From Streptomyces sp. SCL15-4 (GTDB taxonomy: Bacteria; Actinomycetota; Actinomycetes; Streptomycetales; Streptomycetaceae), in assembly GCF_033366695.1 (NCBI RefSeq), contig NZ_JAOBTQ010000001.1:4774001-4838000 (forward strand): a stretch of DNA of 64,000 bases. Direction: 5' to 3'. Positions within the stretch are counted from its first letter, which is position 1. Every line of letters starts with the position of its first letter. The notes under the pieces were generated by a model. The model was not told the origin of the DNA. It did no database searches and saw nothing but the letters and a program-made list of their open reading frames with translations. Below, one piece after another: positions 8,726 to 16,977 of the stretch. Made by a program: the position numbers and the translations under genes.

Positions 8726-8734
8726 TGTGGACAA
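8726..8734 (-). other. isolated DnaA-box-like 9-mer
   Basis: TGTGGACAA is the reverse complement of TTGTCCACA, the preferred DnaA box in Streptomyces. It lies inside a 15-base palindrome (TCCACAG-G-CTGTGGA). Only one copy is seen, so this is not an origin. It may be a titration or regulatory site, or chance. Confidence 0.3.
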
Positions 8735-8853
8735 CTTTCCGGGATTCCGGTCCCGGACCCGCGGCATGCCCTCTCCACCGGACGCAGGGCGTACACCGGC
8801 GGTCCCGGCGACGGACAGCCGTACCCGTGCCCGTCGGCCGCCGGATCCTCCGA

Positions 8854-9882
8854 TCAGCCAGAGGCGCCGATGCCGGTGCCGCCGTGCGGCTCGGCGCCGC
8901 CGGTGCGGAAGGTGCGCCGGTAGGCGGTGGGGGTGACGCCCAGCGCGGCCTGCAGGTGCTGGCGCATCGACTGGGCCGTGCCGAAGCCGGACTCCCGGGC
9001 CACCTGGTCCATCGACAGCTCGGTGGATTCCAGCAGTTGACGGGCCCGCTCCACGCGCTGCCGGGTGAGCCACTGCCCGGGGCTGAGGCCGGCCTCCTCG
9101 CGGAAGCGGCGGGTGAAGGTGCGCACCGACATCGCCTCCCGCGCGGCCATGTCCCGCAGCTGGATCGGCTCGTGCAGCCGGCCGAGCGCCCAGGCGCGGG
9201 CGGTCGCCGTCGTCGCGAGCTGGGGATCGGGCACCGGGCGCTGGACGTACTGGGCCTGGCCGCCGTCCCGGTGGGGCGGTACGACCGTGATCCGGGCGAC
9301 CTCGTTGGCGACCGCCGTGCCGAAGTCGCGGCGGACCAGGTGCAGGCACAGGTCGATCCCGGCGGCCACTCCGGCCGAGGTCAGCACGTCGCCGTCGTCG
9401 ATGAACAGCACGTTGGCGTCCACCTCGACCTCGGGGAACATCCGCTGGAACCGCTCGGCGTCGGCCCAGTGCGTGGTGGCCCGGCGGCCGTCCAGGCGGC
9501 CGGCGGCGGCGAGGACGTAGGCACCGGTGCAGATGGAGGCGAGCCGGGTGCCGGGGCGTACATGGGAGAGAGCGGCGGCGAGTTCGTCGGTGAGCCGGCC
9601 CTCCTCGTAGACCGGGCCCAGTTCGTACGAGGCCGGGATGATCACCGTGTCGGCGGTGGCCAGTGCCTGCGGGCCGTGCGGGACGTGGACGGAGAAGTCG
9701 GCGTCCGTCCGGACCGGGCCGGGCGGACGGACGGAGCAGGTCGCGACCTCGTACAGGGACCGGCCGTGCGCGTCCCGGGGCCGGCCGAAGATCCGGTGCG
9801 GAATGCCCAGTTCGAAGGGCAGCAGACCGTCCATGGCGAGAACGGCGACCCGGTGCGGCCGGAACTCCCCTTCGTACGGCAT
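8854..9882 (-). CDS. GlxA-family transcriptional regulator (DJ-1/PfpI + AraC HTH)
   Basis: A 342-residue protein. Residues about 10-190 form a DJ-1/PfpI-like class I amidotransferase fold (RVAVLAMDGLLPFELGIP, the elbow ASICTGAYVLAAAGRLDG and TSAGVAAGIDLCLHLV). Residues about 225-325 carry two AraC-type helix-turn-helices (IQLRDMAAREAMSVRTFTRRF and MDQVARESGFGTAQSMRQH). GlxA-type proteins repress or activate carbon and development genes. The gene is divergent from the MFS gene at 9954 with 71 bp between starts, so regulation of that exporter is a reasonable guess. Confidence 0.92.
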   Translation of the reverse strand: MPYEGEFRPHRVAVLAMDGLLPFELGIPHRIFGRPRDAHGRSLYEVATCSVRPPGPVRTDADFSVHVPHGPQALATADTVIIPASYELGPVYEEGRLTDELAAALSHVRPGTRLASICTGAYVLAAAGRLDGRRATTHWADAERFQRMFPEVEVDANVLFIDDGDVLTSAGVAAGIDLCLHLVRRDFGTAVANEVARITVVPPHRDGGQAQYVQRPVPDPQLATTATARAWALGRLHEPIQLRDMAAREAMSVRTFTRRFREEAGLSPGQWLTRQRVERARQLLESTELSMDQVARESGFGTAQSMRQHLQAALGVTPTAYRRTFRTGGAEPHGGTGIGASG

Positions 9883-9953
9883 GGCCCGATCCTAGCGAAT
9901 GCTGTCCTTCGGGCCACTCGATGGGGCGGGTGTGAAAATCGGAGGCTCGTGAC

Positions 9954-11246
9954 GTGACTCAGACAACCCAAGCCGCCGCCCCCGTCCAGGCCCCGCCCGT
10001 CCGGCGCCGCCGTGTGCACCGCGCCTGGTTCGTCGCCGCCGTCACGTTCGTCACCATCACCGGCGCGGCGGCCTTCCGTTCGCTGCCCGGCCTGCTCATC
10101 GACCCGCTCCACCAGGAGTTCGGCTGGTCGCGCGGCACGATCGGCGCGGCCGTCTCCGTCAACCTGGCCCTGTACGGGCTGACCGCGCCCTTCGCCGCCG
10201 CTCTCATGGACCGCTTCGGCATCCGGCGGGTGGTCGCCGCCGCGCTCACCGTGATCGCGCTCGGCTCGGGCCTGACCGTGTGGATGACGGCACCTTGGCA
10301 ACTGCTGCTGTGCTGGGGCCTGCTGGTCGGGCTGGGCACCGGCTCCATGGCGCTGGCGTTCGCCGCGACGGTCACCAACCGCTGGTTCGCCGCGCGGCGC
10401 GGACTGGTCAGCGGCATCCTCACCGCGGCCTCCGCCTCCGGCCAGCTGGTCTTCCTGCCGCTGCTGTCCTGGATGGTGGAGGACCACGGCTGGCGGCCCG
10501 CCGCGGTCACGGTGACGCTGACCGCGCTCGCCGTGGTCCCGCTGGTCTGGCTGCTGCTGCGCGACCACCCGGCCGACGTGGGCGACAAGCCGTACGGCGC
10601 CGCGGAGTTCGTGCCCAAGCCGCCGCCGGTCACCGGTGCCGCGCGCCGCACGCTCGCCGTGCTGTCCGGCTCCGCGCGCACCGGCACCTTCTGGCTGCTC
10701 GCCGGCACCTTCGCGATATGCGGCGCCTCCACCAACGGCCTGGTGCAGACCCACTTCGTGCCCGCCGAGCACGATCACGGCATGCCCGTGACGACGGCGG
10801 CCTCGCTGCTCGCGGTCATCGGCGTGTTCGACGTCGCGGGCACGATCGCCTCCGGCTGGTTCACCGACCGGTTCGAGCCGCGCCGCCTGCTCGCCGTCTA
10901 CTACGCCCTGCGCGGGCTGTCCCTGCTCTTCCTGCCGATGCTGCTCGGCCCCGCCGTGAAGCCCTCGATGATCTTCTTCATCGTCTTCTACGGACTGGAC
11001 TGGGTGGCCACCGTCCCGCCCACCCTCGCCCTGTGCCGCGAGCGGTTCGGCGAGGACAGCGCCATCGTCTTCGGCTGGGTGCTCGCCGCCCACCAGATCG
11101 GCGCGGCCGTCGTCGCCTACCTCGGCGGCGTCGCCCGGGACGTCTTCGGCTCCTACGACCTGCTCTGGTACGCCTCCGGCACGCTGTGCGCGGCGGCGGC
11201 CCTGATGTCCCTGGTCATCCGCCGCACCGCCCCGGCCAGGCGATGA
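9954..11246 (+). CDS. MFS transporter
   Basis: 430 residues with roughly a dozen hydrophobic stretches and two similar halves. The MFS A-motif appears as AALMDRFGIRRVV between TM2 and TM3 and as SGWFTDRFEPRRLL in the second half. Overall it resembles the CynX/NimT or oxalate:formate-antiporter-like group, but the substrate is unknown. The GTG start opens into a short basic N-terminus (PVRRRRVHRAW) before TM1. Its divergent neighbour is a GlxA-type regulator. It converges on a flavin monooxygenase gene. Confidence 0.9.
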   Translation: MTQTTQAAAPVQAPPVRRRRVHRAWFVAAVTFVTITGAAAFRSLPGLLIDPLHQEFGWSRGTIGAAVSVNLALYGLTAPFAAALMDRFGIRRVVAAALTVIALGSGLTVWMTAPWQLLLCWGLLVGLGTGSMALAFAATVTNRWFAARRGLVSGILTAASASGQLVFLPLLSWMVEDHGWRPAAVTVTLTALAVVPLVWLLLRDHPADVGDKPYGAAEFVPKPPPVTGAARRTLAVLSGSARTGTFWLLAGTFAICGASTNGLVQTHFVPAEHDHGMPVTTAASLLAVIGVFDVAGTIASGWFTDRFEPRRLLAVYYALRGLSLLFLPMLLGPAVKPSMIFFIVFYGLDWVATVPPTLALCRERFGEDSAIVFGWVLAAHQIGAAVVAYLGGVARDVFGSYDLLWYASGTLCAAAALMSLVIRRTAPARR

Positions 11247-11305
11247 CCCGGGCCCGGCGGGAGGTGCACGCGGGCCCGCCAGGGCCCAAGGAGTGGCCCG
11301 GCGGG

Positions 11306-12502
11306 TCAAAGTCGCGGGGCCGGCCGTTCCGTCCGTTTCGCGACCGCCTTCGCGATCCGTCCCGCGTCGATCGCCAGCTCCCGCAGCATTCCGCTGATCG
11401 GATTGGTGAACCCGATGAAGTACAGGCCGGGCGCGCGGGAGGAGGTGCGGCCGCCGTGCACCACCGGCCGGCCGCGCCCGTCCAGCACTCCCAGATGCCC
11501 GACCAGACCCTCCAGCGCGCGGACGTACCCGGTGGCCGCGATCACCGCGTTCGGCGCGATCCGGCCGCCGTCGGCGAGGACCACCTTGCCGTCCTCGAAC
11601 GCCTCCACGGCGGCCACGACCTCCACCCGGCCCCGGCGGACGGCGTCGACCAGGCCGACGTCCTGCACCGGGATCGCGCCCTGCCGCACTCTGCTGTACA
11701 GGCCGGTGTCCGGGCGCGGCAGCCCGTGCGCGGACAGGTCGGGAGTGCTCAGCCGGCCCACCGGCCCCGCGAGCCGGTCCACCAGCCACACCGGCAGCCG
11801 CCGGACGAGGACGCCGGTGTACTGCGCGGGCCAGCCGAGGGTGGAGCGGCGCAGGATGTGCGGCGGCGTGCGCACCGCGAGGCGCACCCGCGCGGCCCCG
11901 CCCTCCACCAGGTCCACGGCGATCTCCGCGCCCGTGTTGCCGACGCCGACGACGAGCACGTCCCGGCCCCGGTACGGCCCGGCGTCGCGGTAGCCGCAGG
12001 CGTGCAGCAGCTCGCCGCCGTACTCCTGCCGGCCCGGCCAGTCGGGCAGCCGCGGGGTGTGGTTGTAGCCGGTGGCGACGACCACCGCGCTGCCGGTCAG
12101 CTCCCGGCCCCCGGAGGCGCGCAGCAGCCACCCGGTGCCGTCCGCGGCCGGTTCGACGCGGTGCACCTCCACCCCGGTGACGATCTCCAGGTCGTGGTGC
12201 TCGGCGTACTTCTCCAGGTACCGCACCACGTTGTCCCGCGACACCCAGCGCCCGAACCTGCGGGGCATGGGCAGGCCGGGCAGCGCGGACAGCCGCCGGG
12301 TGGTGTGCAGCCGCAGCCGGTCGTAGTAGCCGCGCCAGGAGGCGCCGACCCCGTCGGCCTTCTCCAGGACCACCGCCCGCACGCCCCGCTCCCGCAGCGC
12401 GTGGGCGACGGCCAGGCCGCCCGGTCCGGCGCCGATCACATAGACCGGAGGGTCGGCGGGGGCCGGCGGGCGGCGGACATCGGCGGGGCGGGAGGCGGCC
12501 AT
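11306..12502 (-). CDS. flavin-containing monooxygenase / FAD-dependent oxidoreductase
   Basis: About 398 residues with two Rossmann motifs: FAD binding GAGPGGLAVAHAL near the N-terminus and NAD(P)H binding GVGNTGAEIAVDL near residue 165. The ATGYNH and ATGYVRALEG motifs are characteristic of group-B monooxygenases of the FMO/CzcO type. Such enzymes oxygenate soft nucleophiles or ketones with NADPH and O2. ATG 12502 is preferred over GTG 12520, which adds six residues (a GTG ribosome binding site is weak either way). The stop lies 60 bp from the convergent MFS gene. Confidence 0.88.
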   Translation of the reverse strand: MAASRPADVRRPPAPADPPVYVIGAGPGGLAVAHALRERGVRAVVLEKADGVGASWRGYYDRLRLHTTRRLSALPGLPMPRRFGRWVSRDNVVRYLEKYAEHHDLEIVTGVEVHRVEPAADGTGWLLRASGGRELTGSAVVVATGYNHTPRLPDWPGRQEYGGELLHACGYRDAGPYRGRDVLVVGVGNTGAEIAVDLVEGGAARVRLAVRTPPHILRRSTLGWPAQYTGVLVRRLPVWLVDRLAGPVGRLSTPDLSAHGLPRPDTGLYSRVRQGAIPVQDVGLVDAVRRGRVEVVAAVEAFEDGKVVLADGGRIAPNAVIAATGYVRALEGLVGHLGVLDGRGRPVVHGGRTSSRAPGLYFIGFTNPISGMLRELAIDAGRIAKAVAKRTERPAPRL

Positions 12503-12662
12503 GAGCGGGAGCGTAATCACCCACCCGCTTGATGGGTCTCGGTCAAGACCGGAATTGGTTGCGGATTGATCACGGGTGTACGGGAAGGGTGCGGGAGCGG
12601 TGAACGGACCTGCCCGCCGGCGCCGTTCACCGGCCGCACCCCGCGCCTCGCCGCGGAGCGGC

Positions 12663-13169
12663 TCAGTCCCACGGGTCCGTGAACGACCGCCCGGGCACCG
12701 GCTTGGCGACGAGCGCGACCGGGATGAAGAAATTGACCTGGCCGATCACGAACATCAGCGTGGCCAGGGCCTTGCCCTCATAGTGCTCGGCCACCCGCGC
12801 GTACAGCTCGTCGCAGACCCGCTCACCGGACGCGGCCGGCCGGAGCACCGCCTCCACCAGGGCCAGCGCGGCCCGCTCGGCGGCGGAGAAGTACGGAGAG
12901 TCCCACCAGGACGCCACCGACGCGATCCGCTCCTCCGACTCCCCGGCCGTGCGCAGGAAACCGCTGTGCAGCACGGTCAGATAGGTGCTGCCGACGATCT
13001 GGCCGGCCCGCAGCTGGACCAGGCCGATGGTGGCGCGCGGCACCGAACCGTTGCCGGTCACCCGCCACAACGCCGCCGACACGTCCGCCAGTTCGGGCAC
13101 GAGCCGCGCGGGGTCCTCGGTCATGCGCGGCACCATCGGGACCTCGGCCGTGATCGAACGCTTCTCCAT
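12663..13169 (-). CDS. carboxymuconolactone-decarboxylase (AhpD-like) fold protein lacking the CxxC
   Basis: The 168-residue protein aligns by eye with CMD/AhpD proteins: LVQLRAGQIVG, then HSGFLRTAGESEERIASVASWWDSPYFSAAERAALALVEAV. AhpD peroxidases need a CxxC at this place; here it reads Ser61-Thr-Tyr-Leu64, so both cysteines are gone although His68 is kept. Peroxidase activity by the known mechanism is therefore unlikely. ATG 13169 is chosen for the GAGGAG six bases upstream. Neighbours are a pyridoxamine-phosphate-oxidase-like gene and a monooxygenase on the same strand. Confidence 0.82.
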   Translation of the reverse strand: MEKRSITAEVPMVPRMTEDPARLVPELADVSAALWRVTGNGSVPRATIGLVQLRAGQIVGSTYLTVLHSGFLRTAGESEERIASVASWWDSPYFSAAERAALALVEAVLRPAASGERVCDELYARVAEHYEGKALATLMFVIGQVNFFIPVALVAKPVPGRSFTDPWD

Positions 13170-13254
13170 CGCCGTCTCCTCGGGTTGTTCCGTCACTTTC
13201 ACTGCACCGACGGACGGCGGGACCCGAGTGTGACGGCCGGCGGACGAAGACTTC

Positions 13255-13923
13255 TCACGGCCACAGCAGCGCCTTGCTCCAGCCGAATCCGGTGCTGCGG
13301 TACTCCAGGCGCACGTGCCGCCGCTCCGGGTCGCCCTGGAAGAACTCCACCGTCCGCGGGCGCAGCCGGTACAGCGTCCAGGTCGGCGACGGCTCCGCCG
13401 GGTTCTCCCGGGCCCGCTCCCAGGCCGCCTCCGAGGCCCGCCGCAGCTCCGCCAGGGAGTCCAGCTCCTCGCTCTGCCGGCCGGTCAGTGCGGCGGCCAG
13501 CGCACCGGTGGACCGCGCGTGCAGGTCGGCCTGGCTCTCCTCGGCCGGCGCGGGGACGACCGGCCCGCGCAGCCGCACCTGGCGGCCGAGCACCGGCCAG
13601 TAGAAGGCGAGGGCCGCCTCCGGCCGGGCGGCCAGCGCGCGGCCCTTCGCGCTCGTGGCGTGCGTGGCGAAGGACCAGCCGTCCGCGTCGGCGCCGTGCA
13701 GCATCACGATCCGCACGTCCGGCAGGCCCTCCTCGTCGGCGGTCGCCAGCGACATGGTGTGCGGCTCCGGCTGTCCCGCCGCCACCGCCTCGGCGAACCA
13801 GCTCGTGAACAGGGCGAGCGGGGTGGGCGGGGCGGTGTCCGGGTCGAAGGGCGGCAGCCGGGTGACCTCGGGGTCCCAGACCCGCAGCGAGCGAAGCAGT
13901 TCGTGAAGATCGTCCTGTGCCAT
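13255..13923 (-). CDS. pyridoxamine 5'-phosphate oxidase-family protein (PdxH/PhzG-like)
   Basis: 222 residues with the PNPOx split-barrel pattern: PEPHTMSLATADEEGLPDVRIVMLHG (FMN-binding strands), FATHATSAKGRALAARPEAALAFYWPVLGRQVRLRG, and a C-terminal dimerisation domain ending in WTLYRLRPRTVEFFQGDPERRHVRLEYR. Full-length PdxH proteins convert PNP/PMP to PLP using FMN. This member is close in length and has both domains, but a PhzG-type role cannot be excluded. It is followed on the same strand by the CMD-fold gene, 85 bp away. Confidence 0.85.
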   Translation of the reverse strand: MAQDDLHELLRSLRVWDPEVTRLPPFDPDTAPPTPLALFTSWFAEAVAAGQPEPHTMSLATADEEGLPDVRIVMLHGADADGWSFATHATSAKGRALAARPEAALAFYWPVLGRQVRLRGPVVPAPAEESQADLHARSTGALAAALTGRQSEELDSLAELRRASEAAWERARENPAEPSPTWTLYRLRPRTVEFFQGDPERRHVRLEYRSTGFGWSKALLWP

Positions 13924-14044
13924 GGGGCGAGTATCACCGCTGAGGCCGCACTCACTCCCGCCGCGACCCGGCGGCCCGTCCGGACACCGCCGTGCCGGCC
14001 GCGCCCGTGCCCCCGCCGGACGCGGCCGCCGGAGCGCGGGAACC

Positions 14045-14683
14045 CTAGAGCGTGGCCAGGCGTTCCACCAGGAGGAACGCTCCGATGCCGAGCATCGCCG
14101 CGCCCGAGGTCCGGGTCACCGCGCGGGCCGCCGCCGGGCGGGCCGCGAGCAGGACGCGGGCGAGGGTGCCGACGGTGAGGTAGACGGCCGCGCAGCACGC
14201 CATGTGGAGCAGGCCGAGGACCGCCGTCTGCGCGGGGACGGGCAGGTGCGCGCCGCGCAGGGTGAGGAACTGGGGGAGCACGGAGAGGTAGAGGAGCAGG
14301 CCCTTGGGGTTCAGGCCGCTGATCGTCGCACCGCGCAGGAAGGGCCGGCCGCCGGCCGCCGCGGCATCCGTCCCCGAGGAAGCCGGACCCGTCGCGCCCG
14401 GCACCGCCGGCCGGCGCAGCACCCCCCAGCCCAGCCACAGCAGGTATCCCGCGCCCGCCACCGTCACGGCCGTCAGCAGGCCCGGGGAGCCTGCCACGAG
14501 GACCGCCAGGCCCGCCGTCGCCAGGGCGGTGTGCAGGGCGTAGCCGCAGACCAGGCCCGCCACCGCGCGCGGTGTCCGGCCGCCGCGCAGGGCGGTCGTG
14601 ATGACGTACGCCCAGTCGGCGCCCGGTACGCACACCAGCAGCAGGTCCACGGCGAGGAAGGAGAAGAGCAGTCCCGAGTCCAT
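14045..14683 (-). CDS. LysE-family amino-acid exporter
   Basis: 212 residues with six hydrophobic segments and the LysE/RhtB signature near the start (LLVCVPGADWAYVITTALRGGRTPRAVAGLVCG). The substrate is probably an amino acid or derivative. ATG 14683 is chosen over GTG 14692 because it opens directly into the first membrane helix. It is divergent from the Lrp/AsnC gene at 14766 with 82 bp between starts, the classic LysE-LysG-like arrangement in which the regulator activates the exporter in response to the amino acid. Confidence 0.88.
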   Translation of the reverse strand: MDSGLLFSFLAVDLLLVCVPGADWAYVITTALRGGRTPRAVAGLVCGYALHTALATAGLAVLVAGSPGLLTAVTVAGAGYLLWLGWGVLRRPAVPGATGPASSGTDAAAAGGRPFLRGATISGLNPKGLLLYLSVLPQFLTLRGAHLPVPAQTAVLGLLHMACCAAVYLTVGTLARVLLAARPAAARAVTRTSGAAMLGIGAFLLVERLATL

Positions 14684-14765
14684 GCAGGGCACATTAGGCG
14701 CGAATTACCCGAAAGTGTTCCCGAAGTTTGCTCATGATCGCGACTTCTGCGCAAATATCTTCTTC

Positions 14766-15218
14766 ATGGACGACGTGGACCGGAAAATCCTTGCCGAGCT
14801 TCAGCAGGACGGGCGGCTGACCGTGACCGAGCTGGCCGCCCGGGTGCGGCTCAGCGTCTCGCCGTGCCACCGGCGGCTGCGCGAGCTGGAGCGGTCCGGC
14901 GCCATCCGGGGCTACCGCGCGGTGGTGGACCCGGGCTCGCTCGGACTGAACTTCGAGGCGCTGGTCTTCGTCTCCATGCGCCAGGAGGACCGGGACACGG
15001 TCGCCGAGTTCGAGCGGGCGGTCGGTGAACTGGAGCATGTGCTGGACGCCCAGCGGCTGTTCGGCGAGCCGGACTATCTGCTCCGGGTGGCCACCGCCGA
15101 CCTGGCCGCCTTCCAGCGGCTGTACGACGAGCGGCTGGCGACCCTGCCGGGCGTGCAGCGGCTCACCTCGACGCTGGTGATGAAGCACGTGGTGCGGGAC
15201 CGGCCGCTGCCCGCGTAG
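14766..15218 (+). CDS. Lrp/AsnC-family transcriptional regulator
   Basis: 150 residues: an N-terminal AsnC HTH (DRKILAELQQDGRLTVTELAARVRLSVSPCHRRLRELE) and a C-terminal RAM effector domain (LNFEALVFVSMRQEDRDTVAEFERAV ... GEPDYLLRVATADLAAFQRLYDERLATLPGV). The start is the ATG at 14766; the open frame continues upstream but that part is not protein-like. The AT-rich gap to the divergent LysE exporter (14684-14765) should carry its operator. Confidence 0.92.
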   Translation: MDDVDRKILAELQQDGRLTVTELAARVRLSVSPCHRRLRELERSGAIRGYRAVVDPGSLGLNFEALVFVSMRQEDRDTVAEFERAVGELEHVLDAQRLFGEPDYLLRVATADLAAFQRLYDERLATLPGVQRLTSTLVMKHVVRDRPLPA

Positions 15219-15293
15219 ACCGGCGGGCGGTGGCCCGGTAACCGAACCACCGCCCGCGTGACAGGACTTGGGTCTACGCAAAAGTGCGGCCGC

Positions 15294-15941
15294 CTACCTG
15301 GACGGCTTCTTGCCGGTCACTCCCAGGTGCATCAACAGCGCCAGGTTCGGCTTCAGTTCGGCCTGCTTCACACCCCAGGAGGTGAAGCCCTTCTGGTGGG
15401 CCGCCACCGCCGCGAGCATCGCGACCAGCGCACCGGCCACCGCCGCCGGGTTCACGTCCTTGTCCACCCGGCCCTTGGCCTGAAGCTCCGCGATGGAGTC
15501 CGCGAGGGAGTTGTTGACCGAGTTCAGGATCTTCATGCGGATCTTGTAGAACCGTTTGTCCCCCTCGGCCGCACCGAGGTCCACCACCCGCAGGATCGCG
15601 TCGTTGCGGCGCCAGAAGTCCAGGAATCCGTCCACGAGTTCCTGTGCGGTCTGCCAGCCCGACTTGCCGGTCCAGGTGCGCCCTTCGACCAGCTCGGTCA
15701 GTCCCGCGCCCTCGGCGGCCATCCGCTCGGCGATCTCCAGGACGGCGCCTTCGACGTCGGGGAAGTACTGGTAGAAGGTCGCGGGCGACGTTCCCGCCTT
15801 CCGCGCGACATCGATGACCTTGACGTCCCGGTAGGGGGAGGAGCTGAGCATCTCGCTGAGGCAGTCGAGCAGCTTCTGCCGGGTCGCCTGCCCACGCCGG
15901 CCGGCCACGCGGCCGTCGACGGTACGCACTTGTCCTGTCAT
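15294..15941 (-). CDS. TetR-family transcriptional regulator
   Basis: 215 residues. The HTH lies at about 18-62 (ATRQKLLDCLSEMLSSSPYRDVKVIDVARKAGTSPATFYQYF), followed by an all-helical ligand domain of the type seen in actinobacterial TetR proteins (SGWQTAQELVDGFLDFWRRNDAILRVVDLGAAEGDKRFYKIR). The ligand is unknown. It reads toward the Lrp gene (convergent). The VOC gene at 16064 diverges from it with about 120 bp between, so it may be a target. Confidence 0.9.
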   Translation of the reverse strand: MTGQVRTVDGRVAGRRGQATRQKLLDCLSEMLSSSPYRDVKVIDVARKAGTSPATFYQYFPDVEGAVLEIAERMAAEGAGLTELVEGRTWTGKSGWQTAQELVDGFLDFWRRNDAILRVVDLGAAEGDKRFYKIRMKILNSVNNSLADSIAELQAKGRVDKDVNPAAVAGALVAMLAAVAAHQKGFTSWGVKQAELKPNLALLMHLGVTGKKPSR

Positions 15942-16063
15942 GTCGTCAGCTTACCGAGGGGTGATGGGAGCGCGATTCGGCCGACTGCAAATGGGGTGCG
16001 AGGGGGGATCGGCGATGGTGTGCCTGGTCTGCGCGGTGCGCGTCGCCCGGTTACTTTTGCGGC

Positions 16064-16798
16064 ATGGCCGAAAACAGGGCATCCGCGAACGAAGAGACAT
16101 ACGGGGAGGGCGTCCCCTGCTGGGTCGACGCCCAGCTGCCCGACGTCGAGGCGGGCAAGCGGTTCTACGGTGAGCTTTTCGGATGGACCTTCCAGGAGGC
16201 GTACGGCTCCTCGGTGTGGGCCCTGCTGGGCGAGGACCGGGTCGCGGCGTTGGCCCCCAAGACGGACGGCCGCATGCCCACCGTCTGGACGGTCTCCTTC
16301 GCCACCCCGGACGCCGCGGCCCTCGCCCGGCGGATCACGGCGGCCGGCGGGCGGATGATCACCGACCCGTACCCGGCCGGCGGCCTCGGCACCGCCGCCC
16401 TGGCCGCCGATCCCGAGGGCGCGGTGTTCGGCCTCTGGCAGCCCGGCGGCCACCGCGGCTTCGGGCGGCGGCGCGCGCCGGGCACCTTCGTCTGGGCCGA
16501 GCTGTACACCCGGGACACCGCCTCCGCCAACACCTTCTACGGCGACCTCTTCCACGACGCCCTGTTCGGCCCCGGCGCCGCGCCCGACTTCGGCCGCGCG
16601 GAGGTGACCGAGGTGTTCCCGGCCGAGATGCCACCGCACTTCGTCGCCCACTTCCGGGTCACCGTCCTGGACGACGCCCTCGGCACGGTCCGGCGGCTCG
16701 GCGGCCGGGTGCAGGCGCCGCCCTTCGAGACGTCGTACGGCCGGGTGGCCGTCGTCACCGACAATCAGGGAGCGTCCTTCGCGCTGCTCCAGCGATGA
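16064..16798 (+). CDS. VOC-family protein with two glyoxalase-like domains
   Basis: 244 residues made of two tandem VOC modules (about 10-120 and 130-242), each starting with a phrase like CWVDAQLPDVEAGKRFYGELFGWTF or FVWAELYTRDTASANTFYGDLFHD and ending in a GAVFGLWQ or GASFALLQ strand. This resembles the two-domain Cfp30B/27-kDa antigen-like group in actinobacteria, whose substrate is unknown. No metal-ligand set is complete enough to predict a reaction. The divergent TetR gene is a possible regulator. Confidence 0.88.
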   Translation: MAENRASANEETYGEGVPCWVDAQLPDVEAGKRFYGELFGWTFQEAYGSSVWALLGEDRVAALAPKTDGRMPTVWTVSFATPDAAALARRITAAGGRMITDPYPAGGLGTAALAADPEGAVFGLWQPGGHRGFGRRRAPGTFVWAELYTRDTASANTFYGDLFHDALFGPGAAPDFGRAEVTEVFPAEMPPHFVAHFRVTVLDDALGTVRRLGGRVQAPPFETSYGRVAVVTDNQGASFALLQR

Positions 16799-16977
16799 TC
16801 CATCCGCTTTTGGGATGAATTAATGTGAGACACCCCGACTGTCACCGGGTTCGCAACCGGCCGCCCGGCCAGGAAGAATCGGGGTGCGTGCCGCCATGGC
16901 GGTGCGGTGGTGAGACGCTGCACTTCGGTCGCGTACATATGTGGGTGGCGCGGCTCGTACGGGGAGGTGGCAGGCAA

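Noticed and set aside
8726..8734. Chromosomal or phage origin based on the DnaA box
   Set aside because: Only one box, no cluster, no AT-rich unwinding region.
9642..12524. 960-residue minus-strand frame spanning the MFS and monooxygenase genes
   Set aside because: It reads through two well-supported genes in wrong frames and contains only low-complexity Arg/Gly/Gln sequence.
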